Origin: Zizania palustris
Taxonomy: Eukaryota; Streptophyta; Magnoliopsida; Poales; Poaceae
Length of the DNA: 64,000 nt
Reading direction: 5' to 3'
NCBI GenBank assembly: GCA_019279435.1
Contig: JAAALK010000288.1
Span: 55,355,624 to 55,419,623, forward strand
Shown here: positions 43,774 to 54,864 of the stretch, one piece after another
Layout: every line of letters starts with the position of its first letter
Position numbering within the stretch: position 1 is the first letter of the stretch
The notes under the pieces: generated by a model
Told to the model about the DNA's origin: nothing
Seen by the model: the letters and a program-made list of their open reading frames with translations, nothing else
The model's database searches: none
Position numbers and translations under genes: made by a program

Positions 43774-45531
43774 GTGCAGGACCGGGGACTGGAGGATGTT
43801 TGGATCATGGACTCAGGATGCTCTCGCCACATGACGGGACATCGCAGATGGTTCTCCAGTCTCACTCCCCCGAGCTCCAAAGAGTACATCACATTCGGGA
43901 ACAGCGGTCAAGGGAAAGTAAGTGGCATAGGCTCAATTCGCATTTCAGATCATTTCTCTTTAAAGAATGTTGCTTTGGTTAAAAATTTGAACTTCAACTT
44001 GATTTCTGTGTCGCAACTTCTTGAGGATGGTTTGGAAGTGCGTTTTAAGAAGGGTAATTCTTCTGTGGTTGATTCTAGAGGGTCTTTGGTTTGTCAGATT
44101 TTACCTTTCGGTAAAGTTTTTCGAATTGACTTCTCTAGTTCTTTTGGCCCTTCTCGCTGTTTGATTGCTGGATCTTCTTCCGAGCTCTGGAAGTGGCATA
44201 GGAGGTTAGGTCACTTGAGTTTTGATCTGCTAGTCAGGTTAAGCTCTATGAACCTCATCCGAGGATTGCCCAAGCTTAAGATGGAGAAGGATCTAGTTTG
44301 TCATCCCTGTCGTCATGGGAAAATGGTTGCCGCTTCTCACGCACCTGTGACTCAGGTGATGACTTCATATCCGGGCGAGCTTTTACATTTGGACACTGTA
44401 GGTCCATCTCGGGTACGCTCAGTCGGTGGGAAGTGGTATGCACTTGTAATTGTTGACGACTTTTCTCGATTTTCGTGGGTTTTCTTTTTGGAGTCTAAGG
44501 ATGAAACTTTTCAATTTGTTCATGACTTGATTTTGAAGCTGAAGAATGAGAACAATGGTCGGATGCGAGCAATTCGCTCCGACAACGGCTCTGAGTTCAA
44601 GAACTCTCAGTTCGTCAGCTTCTGTAGTGATCAGGGTCTGGACCATCAGTTTTCGTCTCCTTACACTCCCCCACAGAACGACGTTGTGGAACGAAAGAAC
44701 CGCACGCTAGTCGAGATGGCCAGGACGATGCTCGATGAGCACAGGACTCCTAGGCGTTTTTGGGCTGAAGCCATGAACACGGCTTGCTATCTGGCCAACC
44801 GCATTTTTCTTAGAGCTTACCTAGGTAAGACCTCATATGAGTTGCGGTTTGGCAGACAGCCCAAGGTGAGCCACTTGCGAGCGTTTGGCTGCAAGTGCTT
44901 TGTGCTTAAGAAGGGAGGGCATTTGGACAAGTTTGAGTCCCGTTGCTGGGATGGTGTTTTTCTTGGTTACGCTTTGCATTCTCGAGGCTTCCGTGTTTGG
45001 AACCTCGACTCCCAGCAGCTTGTCGAGACTTGTGAAGTTTCATTTAATGAGTCCTTGCCTTCTTTGACTCCTTCTTTTGAACTTTCTGGTGATGATGAGC
45101 TTGGAGAGTCCATCTTTGAGGAAGATGAGGATACTCCAGCTGCGGATGAGGGTGGGCCTTCTGCATCCCCCGCAGAGCCCACACCTTCTGAGACTTCGAC
45201 TGATGATGAGGGCGGACCTCTGATCACTTCTTCCACTTCGATCGAGCCCCCTCAGTCGAGTCCAGAAGTGCCAACTACTGACTCCGGTGAGGTGACTTCA
45301 GATCACCAGGGAACCCGAGCAGTTCAGCGTGACCATCCCTCAGAGCTCATCATAGGTGATCTGACTGTGAGAACTTTGCGTTCTTCTGCCTCTTTTGCTG
45401 TGTTTGCTGAATCTGCGTTTGTTGCATCTTTTGAGCCAGAGATGTTTCTCATGCTCTTTCTGATTCTAATTGGATTAATGCTATGCAAGAAGAGCTTGAG
45501 AATTTTGTCCGTAATCGGGTTTGGACACTAG
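43774..45531 (+). pseudogene. Sire-1 pol: protease and integrase
   Basis: The protease active site MDSGCSRHMTG lies just inside the frame. Then come the GAG-pre-integrase finger (WHRRLGHLSFDLLVRLSSMN and CHPCRHGK), LLHLDTVGPSRVRS (first Asp), IRSDNGSEFKNSQF (second Asp) and PPQNDVVERKNRTLVEMART (Glu). RAFGCKCFVLKKGGHLDKF and SRCWDGVFLGYALHSRGFRV complete the core. A long acidic Ser/Pro/Glu-rich region follows. The frame is lost at about 45438 by a one-base difference; RT continues in another frame. It belongs with gag upstream and RT downstream in one polyprotein. Confidence 0.9.
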
Positions 45532-46964
45532 TTGAGCCACCACCAGGATGCAACCCCATAGGAACCAAGTGGGTGTTCAAGAACAAACAAGGTGAAGATG
45601 GGGTTGTGGTGCGCAACAAGGCTCGACTAGTTGCCCAGGGTTATTGCCAGAAGGAAGGTATTGACTTTGAAGAAACCTTCGCTCCTGTTGCCCGTCTTGA
45701 GTCCATTCGTATTCTTCTAGCTTTTGCCGTTTCAAAGGGTTTTAAGCTTTTTCAAATGGATGTTAACAGTGCTTTTCTGAACGGGTACATAGAAGAGGAG
45801 GTTTATGTTAGGCAACCCCCCGGCTTTGAGAACCCTAAGTTTCCTCGACATGTCTTTAAGTTGCACAAAGCTTTATACGGGTTGAAGCAAGCCCCCAGGG
45901 CTTGGTATGACCGGTTAAAGCAATTTTTGTTGGGGAAGGGCTTTGTGATGGGTTCTGTGGACAAAACTCTCTTTCTGCTCAGAGTTGCTTCAGACTTCTT
46001 AGTTGCTCAGATTTACGTGGACGACATTATTTTTGGCGGTACTACTAATGATCTTGTGTCCAAGTTTTCTGAGCAAATGCACAGTGAGTTTGAGATGAGC
46101 CTCATGGGTGAGCTCAAGTACTTTCTAGGGCTCCAGATCAAGCAGACCAAGGACGGCACCTTCATCCACCAAGGTAAGTACACTCGTGATATGTTAAAGA
46201 AATTTGACTTTGGTGGTGAATTGAAGCCGCAGATGACCCCGATGGGCACTTCTGGGGGTCTGGACAAGGATGAGAGCGGCGTCAAGGTCAATGAAAGAGA
46301 GTTTCGAGGGATGATCGGTTCGCTGCTGTACTTAACGGCAATAAGGCCAGATATACAGTTCGCCGTGGGACTTTGCGCGCGTTTCCAGTCTTCACCTCGC
46401 GTGTCTCATCGGCAGGCTGTCAAGCGCATCTTCAGGTATCTCACTTATGCGCCCGATCTCGGTCTTTACTATTCAGCATCATCATCTCTTGATTTATCTG
46501 GCTTTTCGGATGCCGACTTTGGTGGGTGTCGGTTGGATCGCAAGTCGACTTCCGGTACTTGCCAGTTTCTTGGTTCTTCTCTTGTCTCTTGGTCTTCTCG
46601 AAAGCAATCTGGAGTTGCTCTTTCGACCACAGAGGCTGAGTACGTAGCTGCTGCTAGCTGCTGCTCACAGTTGGTTTGGATGATTTCCACTCTACGAGAT
46701 TTTGGGTTGTTCTTTCCTACCAGGGTTCCATTGTTTTGCGACAGCACTAGTGCTATTAGTGTAGGGAAAAACCCATGTCTCCATTCAAAAACCAAACATA
46801 TTGATGTGCGTTTTCACTTCTTGCGGGATCAATATGAGAAAGGTGTCATTGACCTTGTTCATGTTGATACCCATCATCAGTTGGCTGATATTTTCACCAA
46901 ACCCCTTAATCAGTCTACATTCGAGCGTTTACGAGGGGATTTGGGTGTTGTGTATCCTTTTTAG
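45483..46964 (+). pseudogene. Sire-1 pol: reverse transcriptase and RNase H
   Basis: Open for 493 codons to TAG 46962-46964. Copia RT motifs in order: LENFVRNRVWTLVEPPPGCN, GTKWVFKNKQGEDG, KARLVAQGYCQKEGIDFEET, FQMDVNSAFLNGYIEEEVYV, LYGLKQAPRAWYDRLKQFL and the catalytic YVDDIIFGGT near residue 180. LKYFLGLQIKQ and IGSLLYLTAIRPDIQFAVGL follow. RNase H shows FSDADFGGCRLDRKSTSG, LSTTEAEYVAAASCC and FCDSTSAISVGKNP, ending KHIDVRFHFLRDQYEKG, VHVDTHHQLADIFTKPL. This part is intact, but it is out of frame with integrase upstream. The Met at 45483 is internal. Confidence 0.92.
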
Positions 46965-48285
46965 GATATTTTGCGTCAGTTTTCTTTCTTCCTTACTCTT
47001 TTCTTGAGTCTTTTTGTGTGTGTTCATACCTTGCATATTCACATATCACACTTTAGAGATGCTTCTGTTATATGATTGAACTACTTTACTTATTCTAGCT
47101 GGTACATGCTTTTGATTACTTGTCAATGATCATGTTTTGGTTCAGTTCACTTGATATGTCTGATATCTGTCATATGCATGGCTTTTATGCTTTAAACTTG
47201 AAAAATGATCACCATTGCTTCCGGTAACTAGCATGTGTAGGCTGAGTGCTTTTGTTATCTGTTACATGCCTTGTAGCTAATTCATCACATAGATGCAGAT
47301 ATGCAACTTGGACATCTTTATGCTTTAACATGGAAAATGAGCTATAAAATGATAAAAATCAAAAATGAAAGAAAATTTCATGCCTTTTTATGCTTAAGTT
47401 GAAAAGATCCAAGTGGGTTTGCTTTGTCGCATTGCATTGTTCTGGACTGCTTACCATAGCACTTTGGTATGAACTAGGACAGTGTAGTGTATGCCAAGAT
47501 CAATGTCTTAAGCTTCTGATGGTCCAGTTCTGGCCTAGGCTTGACTTGGTCGGTTAGCATAAGGTTTGACATGCAAATAACCCTTGGCAGAACTGAAAAA
47601 GGAAAATTGAAAAAGCCTGAACTTTTAAAAGATAAAAAGTTCGCTGAAGCACGTTTGTTTTGGATTGCTTATCTTGGTAGATATCAGTTAGCTTCTGCAT
47701 CTCATGCTTTACCTTGCTTGTTTTACTGGAAAATGTGGTGATACTTTTGTTTGCAAAAACTGAAAAATGCGTGCTAATGATTTTCTTTAGATATCATCTG
47801 TTGCACTGATCATGCCATGTATTGTTACAGTATGTCTTTTGTTGTATCTGTTAGATGTTGTAATTGCAGTCAATCATATTTGAGAAGCATGCTTTCTACA
47901 CTCCTTATGCAGTCCAGTTGAATTCACTGCATATTTTGAGGGGGAGTTGCATTTCAGGGGGAGTCTGTGTCTCTTTTGAGTGCTTGATGAGTTCACTTGT
48001 CAACAAGGGGGAGAAAATTTGGGATCAGAGTTTAAGGGGGAGTTCTTACTCTGTTGATATCCTTGTTATTCTGCAATCGCACTCATTTTGAGCTTTTACG
48101 TTTTGGTTAACCATAATGACCGTTTCTTGCTTCTGTTTGGCTTTTGGTCATTAGGGTTAAACTTTTACCTTATTTTTCTTCTTCTTTGTCTTCTTGTGTT
48201 TTGTTTTCGTGTTTCCACATTTGTTCGCAGGTGCTGAAGAGCTGAGAAAAGAGGAGTGTTGACAATGCACTCATCAAGGGGAGAT
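46965..48285 (+). other. Sire-1 3' non-coding region with multiple polypurine tracts
   Basis: No envelope-like frame is seen. From about 47937 the strings TTGAGGGGGAG, CAGGGGGAG, CAAGGGGGAGAAA, TTAAGGGGGAG and CAAGGGGAGATTGAGG recur. The last abuts the 3' LTR and is the likely primer tract. The same arrangement occurs in Sire-2 (53780-54217). Confidence 0.8.
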
Positions 48286-50193
48286 TGAGGAGCCATGCTG
48301 AATAGCGTGGGCCTCATGGCTCTAGAAGTGATGAGTCATTGTCAACGATAGTCAAAGAGGACTGAAGAAGAGAGGAGATCTGCTGTTTCATGGGCCGCGT
48401 GTGACTCAGGTACACGGGCAGCGAGCGACTGTCGGGCAGAGGAGGCTGCGAAGTCGGGCTGGCCCAATCCGGGTACATGGGCCAGAAGCAGTAGAAGACC
48501 CACGGGGCTGTTGACCAGGATTGACTCAGGTACACGGGCGGTGAGCGATTGCCGGGCTGAGAGAGCTGCGGAGTCGGGCCGGCCCAATCCGGGTACCTGG
48601 TGCAAAGCCGGTGGAGGCTTTGTCAGTTTCGGCGCAAAACTGACAACCGTCGATCTTGTATCCGACTGTCCAGAAGAGAAGCCGTAGTTGTTACGAAAGC
48701 TGAGCTTCCGGATAAGTCATCTGTAACTCTAGGCCCACAGTCAGTCAGTCGTGTCTGTAAAAATTCCTAAGGGCAGTAGAGTCTTTTCCTTTATTTTTGA
48801 GTCTGTAAAACCCTAAGGGGCTGGTAGAATATTCCTAGTGTTGGGCTGCCTATAAATAGGACCCCAATCCCTAGGGTTTGGACTACCCTTTTGGCTGAAA
48901 ATCAAATCCACTCTATTGGGTCACTTTTTGTCTCTTGCCTTGCCTCTCTCTTCTCCTGTTCACTGCTTGCGCCGCCAGGAAGTTTTGCTCCTGTGTTTAA
49001 ATGCCTTGCTTTTAATGTTGCAGTAAATGCCCTATTTCGTTGTGTGCTGCATCTGCAAAGGTTTTAAATGGACTCATTTCATTAGCATAGCAAGTTTTCC
49101 CGTGAGTTTTGAGGCTTTGGAGGTTTCGGCTGGGTGTGTTCTTCATTCTAGTAGTACTAGTTCTTGCTATTGCAAGTAGTACTACTTCCCTGCAGCTACA
49201 GTGTTCTGTGCAGCTTTTCACCTTCTACTGCACAGCTTTTTGATCGAAGCTGACAGGGTCTATTACCTTTTCTGGCTGTGTTTCTGGCGAAGTCTTTCTC
49301 TGTTCGAATCCCCTCAGCTCCGTGAGGCAGGTTTCGATCTGACATCTTCGAAGCTCTCGTTCGATCTTCGATCTTCGGTGTACGTTCCGTGTTGCTAAGC
49401 TTCGAAGTATTTTTCAGAACGGACAGCATCGCATACTTCGAACGTCAGTGCGAAGGGGCTTCGGCTCTAGCTGTTCGAAGTCCATACTTCGACAGTTTTC
49501 GAAGTTGGGTTCGAAGCTTGTAGTTCCGCTGGGCCTCACACTGACTTTTGTGTGGCAAGTCACCCTTCGCTTCTCTCTTCGAAGCTTGCTCTTTTTGGAG
49601 GTAGAGTCTAGGCTTCGCACTTGGTTTTTGTCGTGTGACAGGCTTCGCTTCTTTGTTCGAAGGTTGCCGTGTGAGCGTGTTGTGTTCGAAGCTTTCTGTT
49701 CGGAGTTGTGTTCGAAGTCTTGTCTTCGGAGCACACACTTCGAAGCATACTTCGCTTCTTGCCACTTCGAACTAGACTAGAACCAAACACCTTCGGCATC
49801 TTCGACATGCTTCGCAACTGACCTCCGAAGCAGGGCTCCGTCACCAACCTCCGAAGCAGACCTCGACGTGCGAAGGGGGCTTCGCCAAGTTCCGAACAGG
49901 AGACAAATTCGGACAGTAACTTCTCCTTTCATCTTACACATACTTAGATCATTTCATTGAGAAGTTTAGGCCTGTTACACCATGTTCATCTGCCTAGTTG
50001 CACTTATTTAATAAATCTCAGTTATAATCATTTGCTTCTAGGTTAGAAACCTTTAGACTTAGGCCTTTTGTTTATTCTCTGCTGCGTAGTCTTTTGAGGT
50101 GCGTTGGGTATTTGGGAACAGGCCATTGATTCAAAAGAATTTTTAAGGCGCCCATTCACCCCCCCCCCTCTGGTCGCTACTTTCGGTCCTACA
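48286..50193 (+). repeat. Sire-1 3' LTR (1908 bp)
   Basis: Near-identical to 39049-40955, with scattered single-base changes and a longer C run at 50158-50167. TATA box at 48851-48858. Confidence 0.92.
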
Positions 50194-50198
50194 CACGC

Positions 50199-50897
50199 GC
50201 CGGCCGCATGGCACCCGCATTCAAGACCTTGCTGGCTCGCCTTGAGCGCGCTCGTCTTCGACGGTCCGCTTCCCCCACGTTGCCCGCATGGCTGGCGCAT
50301 TGATTGCGCTGAGTAATGCGCTAGTCCGACTCCTCGGGCACTGGAGCCTAGCGGTCAAAGCCGCGTGGGCGTCAAGAGCGATTGGTCAAAGCCTTTCCCT
50401 TCGCGGGGGCGCGAAGCGACTAGCTCGCCAAAGGCGCTCCGAAGCTGGTTCTTGCCTCTGGGTTCTAAGACGTTTCAAGGCTCCGAAACATCTTCGGAGC
50501 GATCGGACGGGGTCGTCCGCTGCAAGATCAGGATCTCTACGTAAGTCGATTTCTTATAAAGTTATCGGAATTATCATGTGCGCTTCCACCCTCTCTCATG
50601 CAGGACTCACGAACGGAAAGAAACGAGGGGCTACTGTTGGGGGAGATAACCGATGACAGTGGAGGAAGCGTGAAGAGCAGTACGGTTCGGGAGGGAGGCT
50701 TACGACCGGAAGGACCTGAAGCCCTGCGCCAAGGTACACGGGCCTCAGACGAGGAGGACCCAGAGGCCTCTAAGGGCCTCTGGGGCGTGTCGAAGGGGCT
50801 CTCGGGGGAAGCGACCGGCTAGATGCCGGAGGCCAGCCTCCGGCGGACCAGAGGCTTCGGAGGGCCAACCGTCGTGGGGAAGACCAGTCATGCCGCC
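50199..50897 (+). repeat. Tat-B continuation: spacer, PPT (50625-50634) and LTR start (50635)
   Basis: After Sire-1, GC-rich Tat-B DNA resumes. GAGGGGCTAC precedes TGTTGGGGGAGATAACC, the same PPT-LTR junction as in Tat-A and Tat-C. The LTR body differs from theirs, so Tat-B is another family. The LTR is cut by the second gap. Confidence 0.7.
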
Positions 50898-50997
50898 NNN
50901 NNNNNNNNNNNNNNNNNNNNNNNNNNNNNNNNNNNNNNNNNNNNNNNNNNNNNNNNNNNNNNNNNNNNNNNNNNNNNNNNNNNNNNNNNNNNNNNNN
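50898..50997. other. Assembly gap, 100 N
   Basis: A run of exactly 100 N, probably a scaffold join. The order and orientation of flanking pieces should be treated with caution. Confidence 1.
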
Positions 50998-51571
50998 ACA
51001 ACTTAGAAATTATCAAGGTATCATAAGATGTGCTCTCAATGATAGAGGATACCTTGATCTCCCAGATCTTAGGGTCCAAGGTATGGAGAACCTTGAGCGT
51101 CTGCTCATGATCTGAGACCAACTGAACTCCCTCGGCCTTGTTGGCCCGAAGCTTGTTGATGATCGATTGAAAATGACCAAACAAAGCTTCAACAGATTAA
51201 CCCGGCTTCTGTGTGAAATTTTCATATTCACGCCGGTAGGTCTGATAGAACCGAGCCTTGACCTGGGCTATCCCCTCATGGTGTGCCTAGAGGGTAGCCC
51301 AAATCTCTCTAGCAGTGGTGAGATGGCTTACACGCTCAAATTCAGTGGGACCTAAACCAGAAAATAAAATGTTCACCGCTTTGTTTTTGTTCAGATGATG
51401 GGCGATAATATCAGGAAAATTACGCTTAGCAACTGGCAATATGGTGAAAGTAGCATGAACACAAATGTCCCAAATGTCCAAGCTTTGGCTCATGAGATAG
51501 GCTCACATGCGAGTCTTCCAATAATTATAGCCATAAGCTTCCAAGGACGGGACCTTTCCAGGAGAAGTCAT
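50998..51571 (-). pseudogene. Sire-2-type gag fragment (- strand)
   Basis: A copia gag start in reverse orientation, from ATG at 51571 leftwards into the gap. Motifs matching Sire-1 gag are ILFSGLGPTEFERVSHLTTA, FGHFQSIINKLRANKAEGVQ and LDPKIWEIKVSSI. Stops split it (for example between 51287 and 51231). It is preceded on its own strand by an iMet PBS and LTR end, so it is a genuine element start lying opposite to the RT piece that follows at 51867. Confidence 0.85.
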
Positions 51572-51618
51572 GATCACTACCTGGGTTTAGAACTGGTTAA
51601 GGTATGGAAAAACCCTAA

Positions 51619-51866
51619 CCAGGCTCTGATACCACTTGTAGGACCGAAAGTAGCGACCAGAGGGGGGGTGAATGGGCGCCTAAAAAATTATTTTGAATCA
51701 ATGGCCTGCTCCCAACACCCAACACACCTCAACAGACTTAGCAGGGAAAAGTAAACAGATCAACAAAGCCTAAAATTATCTAGCCTAAAAACGACCGGTG
51801 TCCTAAATAAAAAGACACCAACGCAGTGCTTAAAGGCAGATTAACAAAGCATTTAAAACATGGACA
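51619..51866 (-). repeat. Sirevirus PBS and truncated 5' LTR (- strand)
   Basis: The - strand PBS TGGTATCAGAGCCTGG (51634-51619) follows an LTR end GGTCCTACA (from 51637). About 230 bases of LTR resemble the U5 end of Sire-1 (GGCGCCCATTCACCCCCCCT). At about 51866 it stops and + strand RT begins. Confidence 0.8.
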
Positions 51867-52799
51867 TATCAAGTTTATGTGGACGCCAATATTTTTGGTG
51901 ATTCTACTAATGAGCTTGTGTCCAAGTTTTTTGAGCAGATGCACAACGAGTTTGAGATGAGCCTCATGGGTTAACTCAAGTATTTCTTAGGGCTCCAGAT
52001 CAAGCAACCAAGGACGGCATCTTCATCCACCAGAGCAAGTACACGCGGGACATGCTGAAGAAGTTCGATTTTGTTGGAGAGGTGAAGCCTCAGATGACCC
52101 CAATGGGTACATCTTGAGGTTTGGACAAGGACGAGAGTGACTTCAAGGTCATGATCGGATCGCTGCTGTACTTAACGGTGACCAGACCAGACATACAGTT
52201 CGTTGTGGGTTTGTGCGCACGCTTTCAGTCTTCACCACATGCATCTCATCGGCAGGCTGTCAAGCGTATTTTGAGGTACCTTACTTATGCTCCTGATCTA
52301 GATGTTTACTATTCAGCATCATCTCTTGATTTATCTGGCTTTTCCGATGCTGATTTCGGTGGGTGCCGGCTAGATCGCAAGTCGACTTCTGGTACTTGCC
52401 AGTTTCTCGGGTCTTCCCTTGTTTCTTGGTCTTCTCAAAAACAATCTGGAGTTGCGCTTTGTACTACTGAGGCTGAGTATGTAGCTACTGCTAGCTGCTG
52501 CTCACAGTTGGTTTCGATGATTTCTACTTTGCGGGATTTTGGGTCGTTGTTCCCTGCCAGAGTTCCTTTGTTTTGTGATAGCACCGGCGCAATTAGTGTA
52601 GGGAAAACCCATGTCTTCATTCAAAACTAAACATATTGATGTGCGCTTTCACTTTCTGAGGGATCAATATGAGAAAGGGGTCATTGACCTTGTTCATGTT
52701 GATACTCATCATCAGTCGGCTGACATTTTCACCAAACGCCTAGATCAGTCTACTTTTGAGCATTTGCGAGGGGATTTGGGAGTTGTGTATACTTTTTAG
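51867..52799 (+). pseudogene. Sire-2 RT end and RNase H
   Basis: It starts inside RT at the catalytic motif, which reads YVDANIFG rather than YVDD. It continues with stops through FEQMHNEFEMSLMG and LKYFLGLQIKQ. An open frame 52121-52630 gives IGSLLYLTVTRPDIQFVVGL, FSDADFGGCRLDRKSTSG and CTTEAEYVATASCC, and a shift leads to KHIDVRFHFLRDQYEKG and VHVDTHHQSADIFTKRL, ending at 52799. The first half of pol is absent. It is close to Sire-1 but clearly older or another subfamily. Confidence 0.88.
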
Positions 52800-54217
52800 G
52801 ATATTTTGAGTCAGTTTTTCTTTCTTCTTTACTCTTTTCTTGAGTCTTTTCGTGTGACTTCATATCATGCATATTCACATATCACTGTTTGAGCTTGCTT
52901 CTATTATATGATTAATTTTCTTTACTTACTCTACCTGGTACATGTTTTTGATTAACTGTCGATGATCATGCTTTGCTTCAGTTCACTTGATATGTCTGAT
53001 ATCTGTCATGTGCATGGCTTTTATGCTTTAAAATTGAAAAATGATCACCATTGCTTCTGGTAACTAGCATGTGTAGGCTGAATGCTTCTGCTATCTTTTA
53101 CATACCTGATAGCTAGTTCCTCACTTACATGCAGATATGCAACTTGGACATCTATATGCTTTAACATGGAAAATGAGCTATAAAATGATAAAAAAACAGA
53201 AAAAATGAAAAATTCATGCATTTTTATGCTTAATTTGAAAAATCCAGGTGAGTTTGCTTTGTCGCATTGTACTGTTCTGGACTGCTTACCATAGCAATTT
53301 GGTATGAACTATGACAGTGTAATGTATGCCAAGACTAATGTATGCCAAGACCAATGTCTTAAGCTTCTGATGGTCCAGTTCTGGCCTAGGCTTGACTTGG
53401 TCGGTTAGCATAAGGTTGACATGCAAATAACCCCTAGCAAAAATGAAAAAGGAAAAGAAAAATCTAGAAATTTAAAAGGATAACAAGTTTGCTGAAGCAC
53501 TTTGTTCTGGACAATGCTTATCTTGGTAGATATCAGTTAGCTTTTGCATCTCATGCTTTACTTTGCTTGTCAATTAGAAAATGTGGTGATGCTTTTGTTT
53601 ACAAAAATCAAAAATGTGTGCTAATGACTCTCGTTAGATATCATCTGTTGCACTGATCATGACATGTATCTTAGACAGTATGTCGTTTTCTATACCTGTT
53701 AGATGTTGTAATTGCAGTCAATCATATCTAAGAAGCATGCTTTTAACACTCCACCTGCACCCCATTTGCATTCATGGCATATTTTGAGGGGGAGCTGCAT
53801 GTCAGGGGGAGTGTGTGTCTGTGTCTGTTTAGAGTGCATTTAGTCTCACTTGATGAGTTCAATTGTCAACAAGGGGGAGAAATTTTGGGTTACTCGATCT
53901 TTTAAAAGAGTTTAGGGGGAGTTTTTGGCTTTATTTGGGATTTGTTTCAGGGGGAGTTTTAGTCTTTTTTCCTTTACTCTTTGGATATCCTTGTTGATAA
54001 TTCTGAGGTTGCACTTGTTTTGAGTCTTTATTTTTTGGTTAACCATAATGACCATTTTTCTTGCTTTTGTTCGGCTTTTGGTCATTAGGGTTAAACTTTT
54101 ATTTTATTTTCTTCTTTCTGTCCTCTTTTGTTTTTTGTTTTCGTGTTTCCACATGTTTTGCAGGTTCTGAAGAATTGCTAAAGAGGGTATTGACAATGCA
54201 CTCATCAAGGGGGAGAT
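52800..54217 (+). other. Sire-2 3' non-coding region with multiple polypurine tracts
   Basis: Colinear with 46965-48285 of Sire-1. Tracts of GAGGGGGAG, CAGGGGGAG, CAAGGGGGAG, TTAGGGGGAG and a final CAAGGGGGAGATTGAGG occur from 53783 on. Confidence 0.8.
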
Positions 54218-54369
54218 TGAGGAACCATGTTGCAGAGCATGGGCCTTATGGCTCCAGATGTGATGAGTGATTGTCAACGGAAGTCAAACAGGAGACGTAA
54301 AGAGAAGATGAGACCTGCCGTGTCTAGGGCGCATTTAACTCAGGTACATGGGCAGCGAGTGACTGCCGG

Positions 54370-54864
54370 TGTTGGGGGAAAATATCTCATCTTCGGGGTT
54401 ATCGCCAAAGCAGCATGAAGACAGTCAACCAGTTCGAAGATTGTCCGAAGATCATCTTCGAAGATGCCCAGAACCTGGTTCGAAACCTGAAGTCAGACAC
54501 TGGTTCGAAGTATGTCTTCGAACCAAGGCCCTTCAGGATCTTTTCTGCCAGCTAAGATGGAAGACTTATCTTCTATCCTATTAGATTAGTCTTTTACCAT
54601 TTTAGCCCTATTAAGGAAACCGAATAGTTTCCTTAATGTCGGTTGTAATAGAGGGGTAAATAGGTCTTTTCCTTAATGTTTAGGCCTATAAATACCCCCC
54701 ATTTCACCCTGTAATAGGGACCGATTACAAGTGAATCAATATACACTTTCGAACTATTCTAAGTTATTATCCTTTCGGAGGCTTAGAACAGTTTGCTTCA
54801 CAAACACTTCGTTTGTTAGTTTCTTTTCTACAGAAACCTGTTAGCGTAATCTTTTACGCCAACA
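54370..54864 (+). repeat. Tat-C 5' LTR (495 bp)
   Basis: TATA at 54687-54694. Several TTCGAAG and CCGAAG words lie in the first 150 bases. The U5 end inverted repeat is at 54840-54863. Confidence 0.93.

Larger units (their letters stand above)
39049..50193 (+). mobile_element. Sire-1: full-length Ty1/copia Sirevirus (11.1 kb)
   Basis: LTRs 39049-40955 and 48286-50193 start TGAGGAGCC and end GGTCCTACA. An iMet PBS at 40958, gag with two zinc knuckles, pol in copia order (protease, integrase, RT, RNase H), then 1.3 kb of non-coding DNA with several polypurine tracts are all Sirevirus traits. The flanks are CGCGC (39044-39048) and CACGC (50194-50198), a probable target duplication with one CpG transition. 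It interrupts Tat-B upstream of the aORF2 promoter. The LTRs are almost identical, suggesting a fairly young insertion, although gag-pol carries a stop and a shift. Confidence 0.92.

Noticed and set aside
43548..43982. A 144-codon + strand frame overlapping the gag/pol junction of Sire-1
   Set aside because: Out of frame with protease and gag; no gag or protease motif in it.
46965..48285. Possible envelope-like gene after pol in Sire-1
   Set aside because: No frame above about 75 codons and none shared with Sire-2 at the same place.
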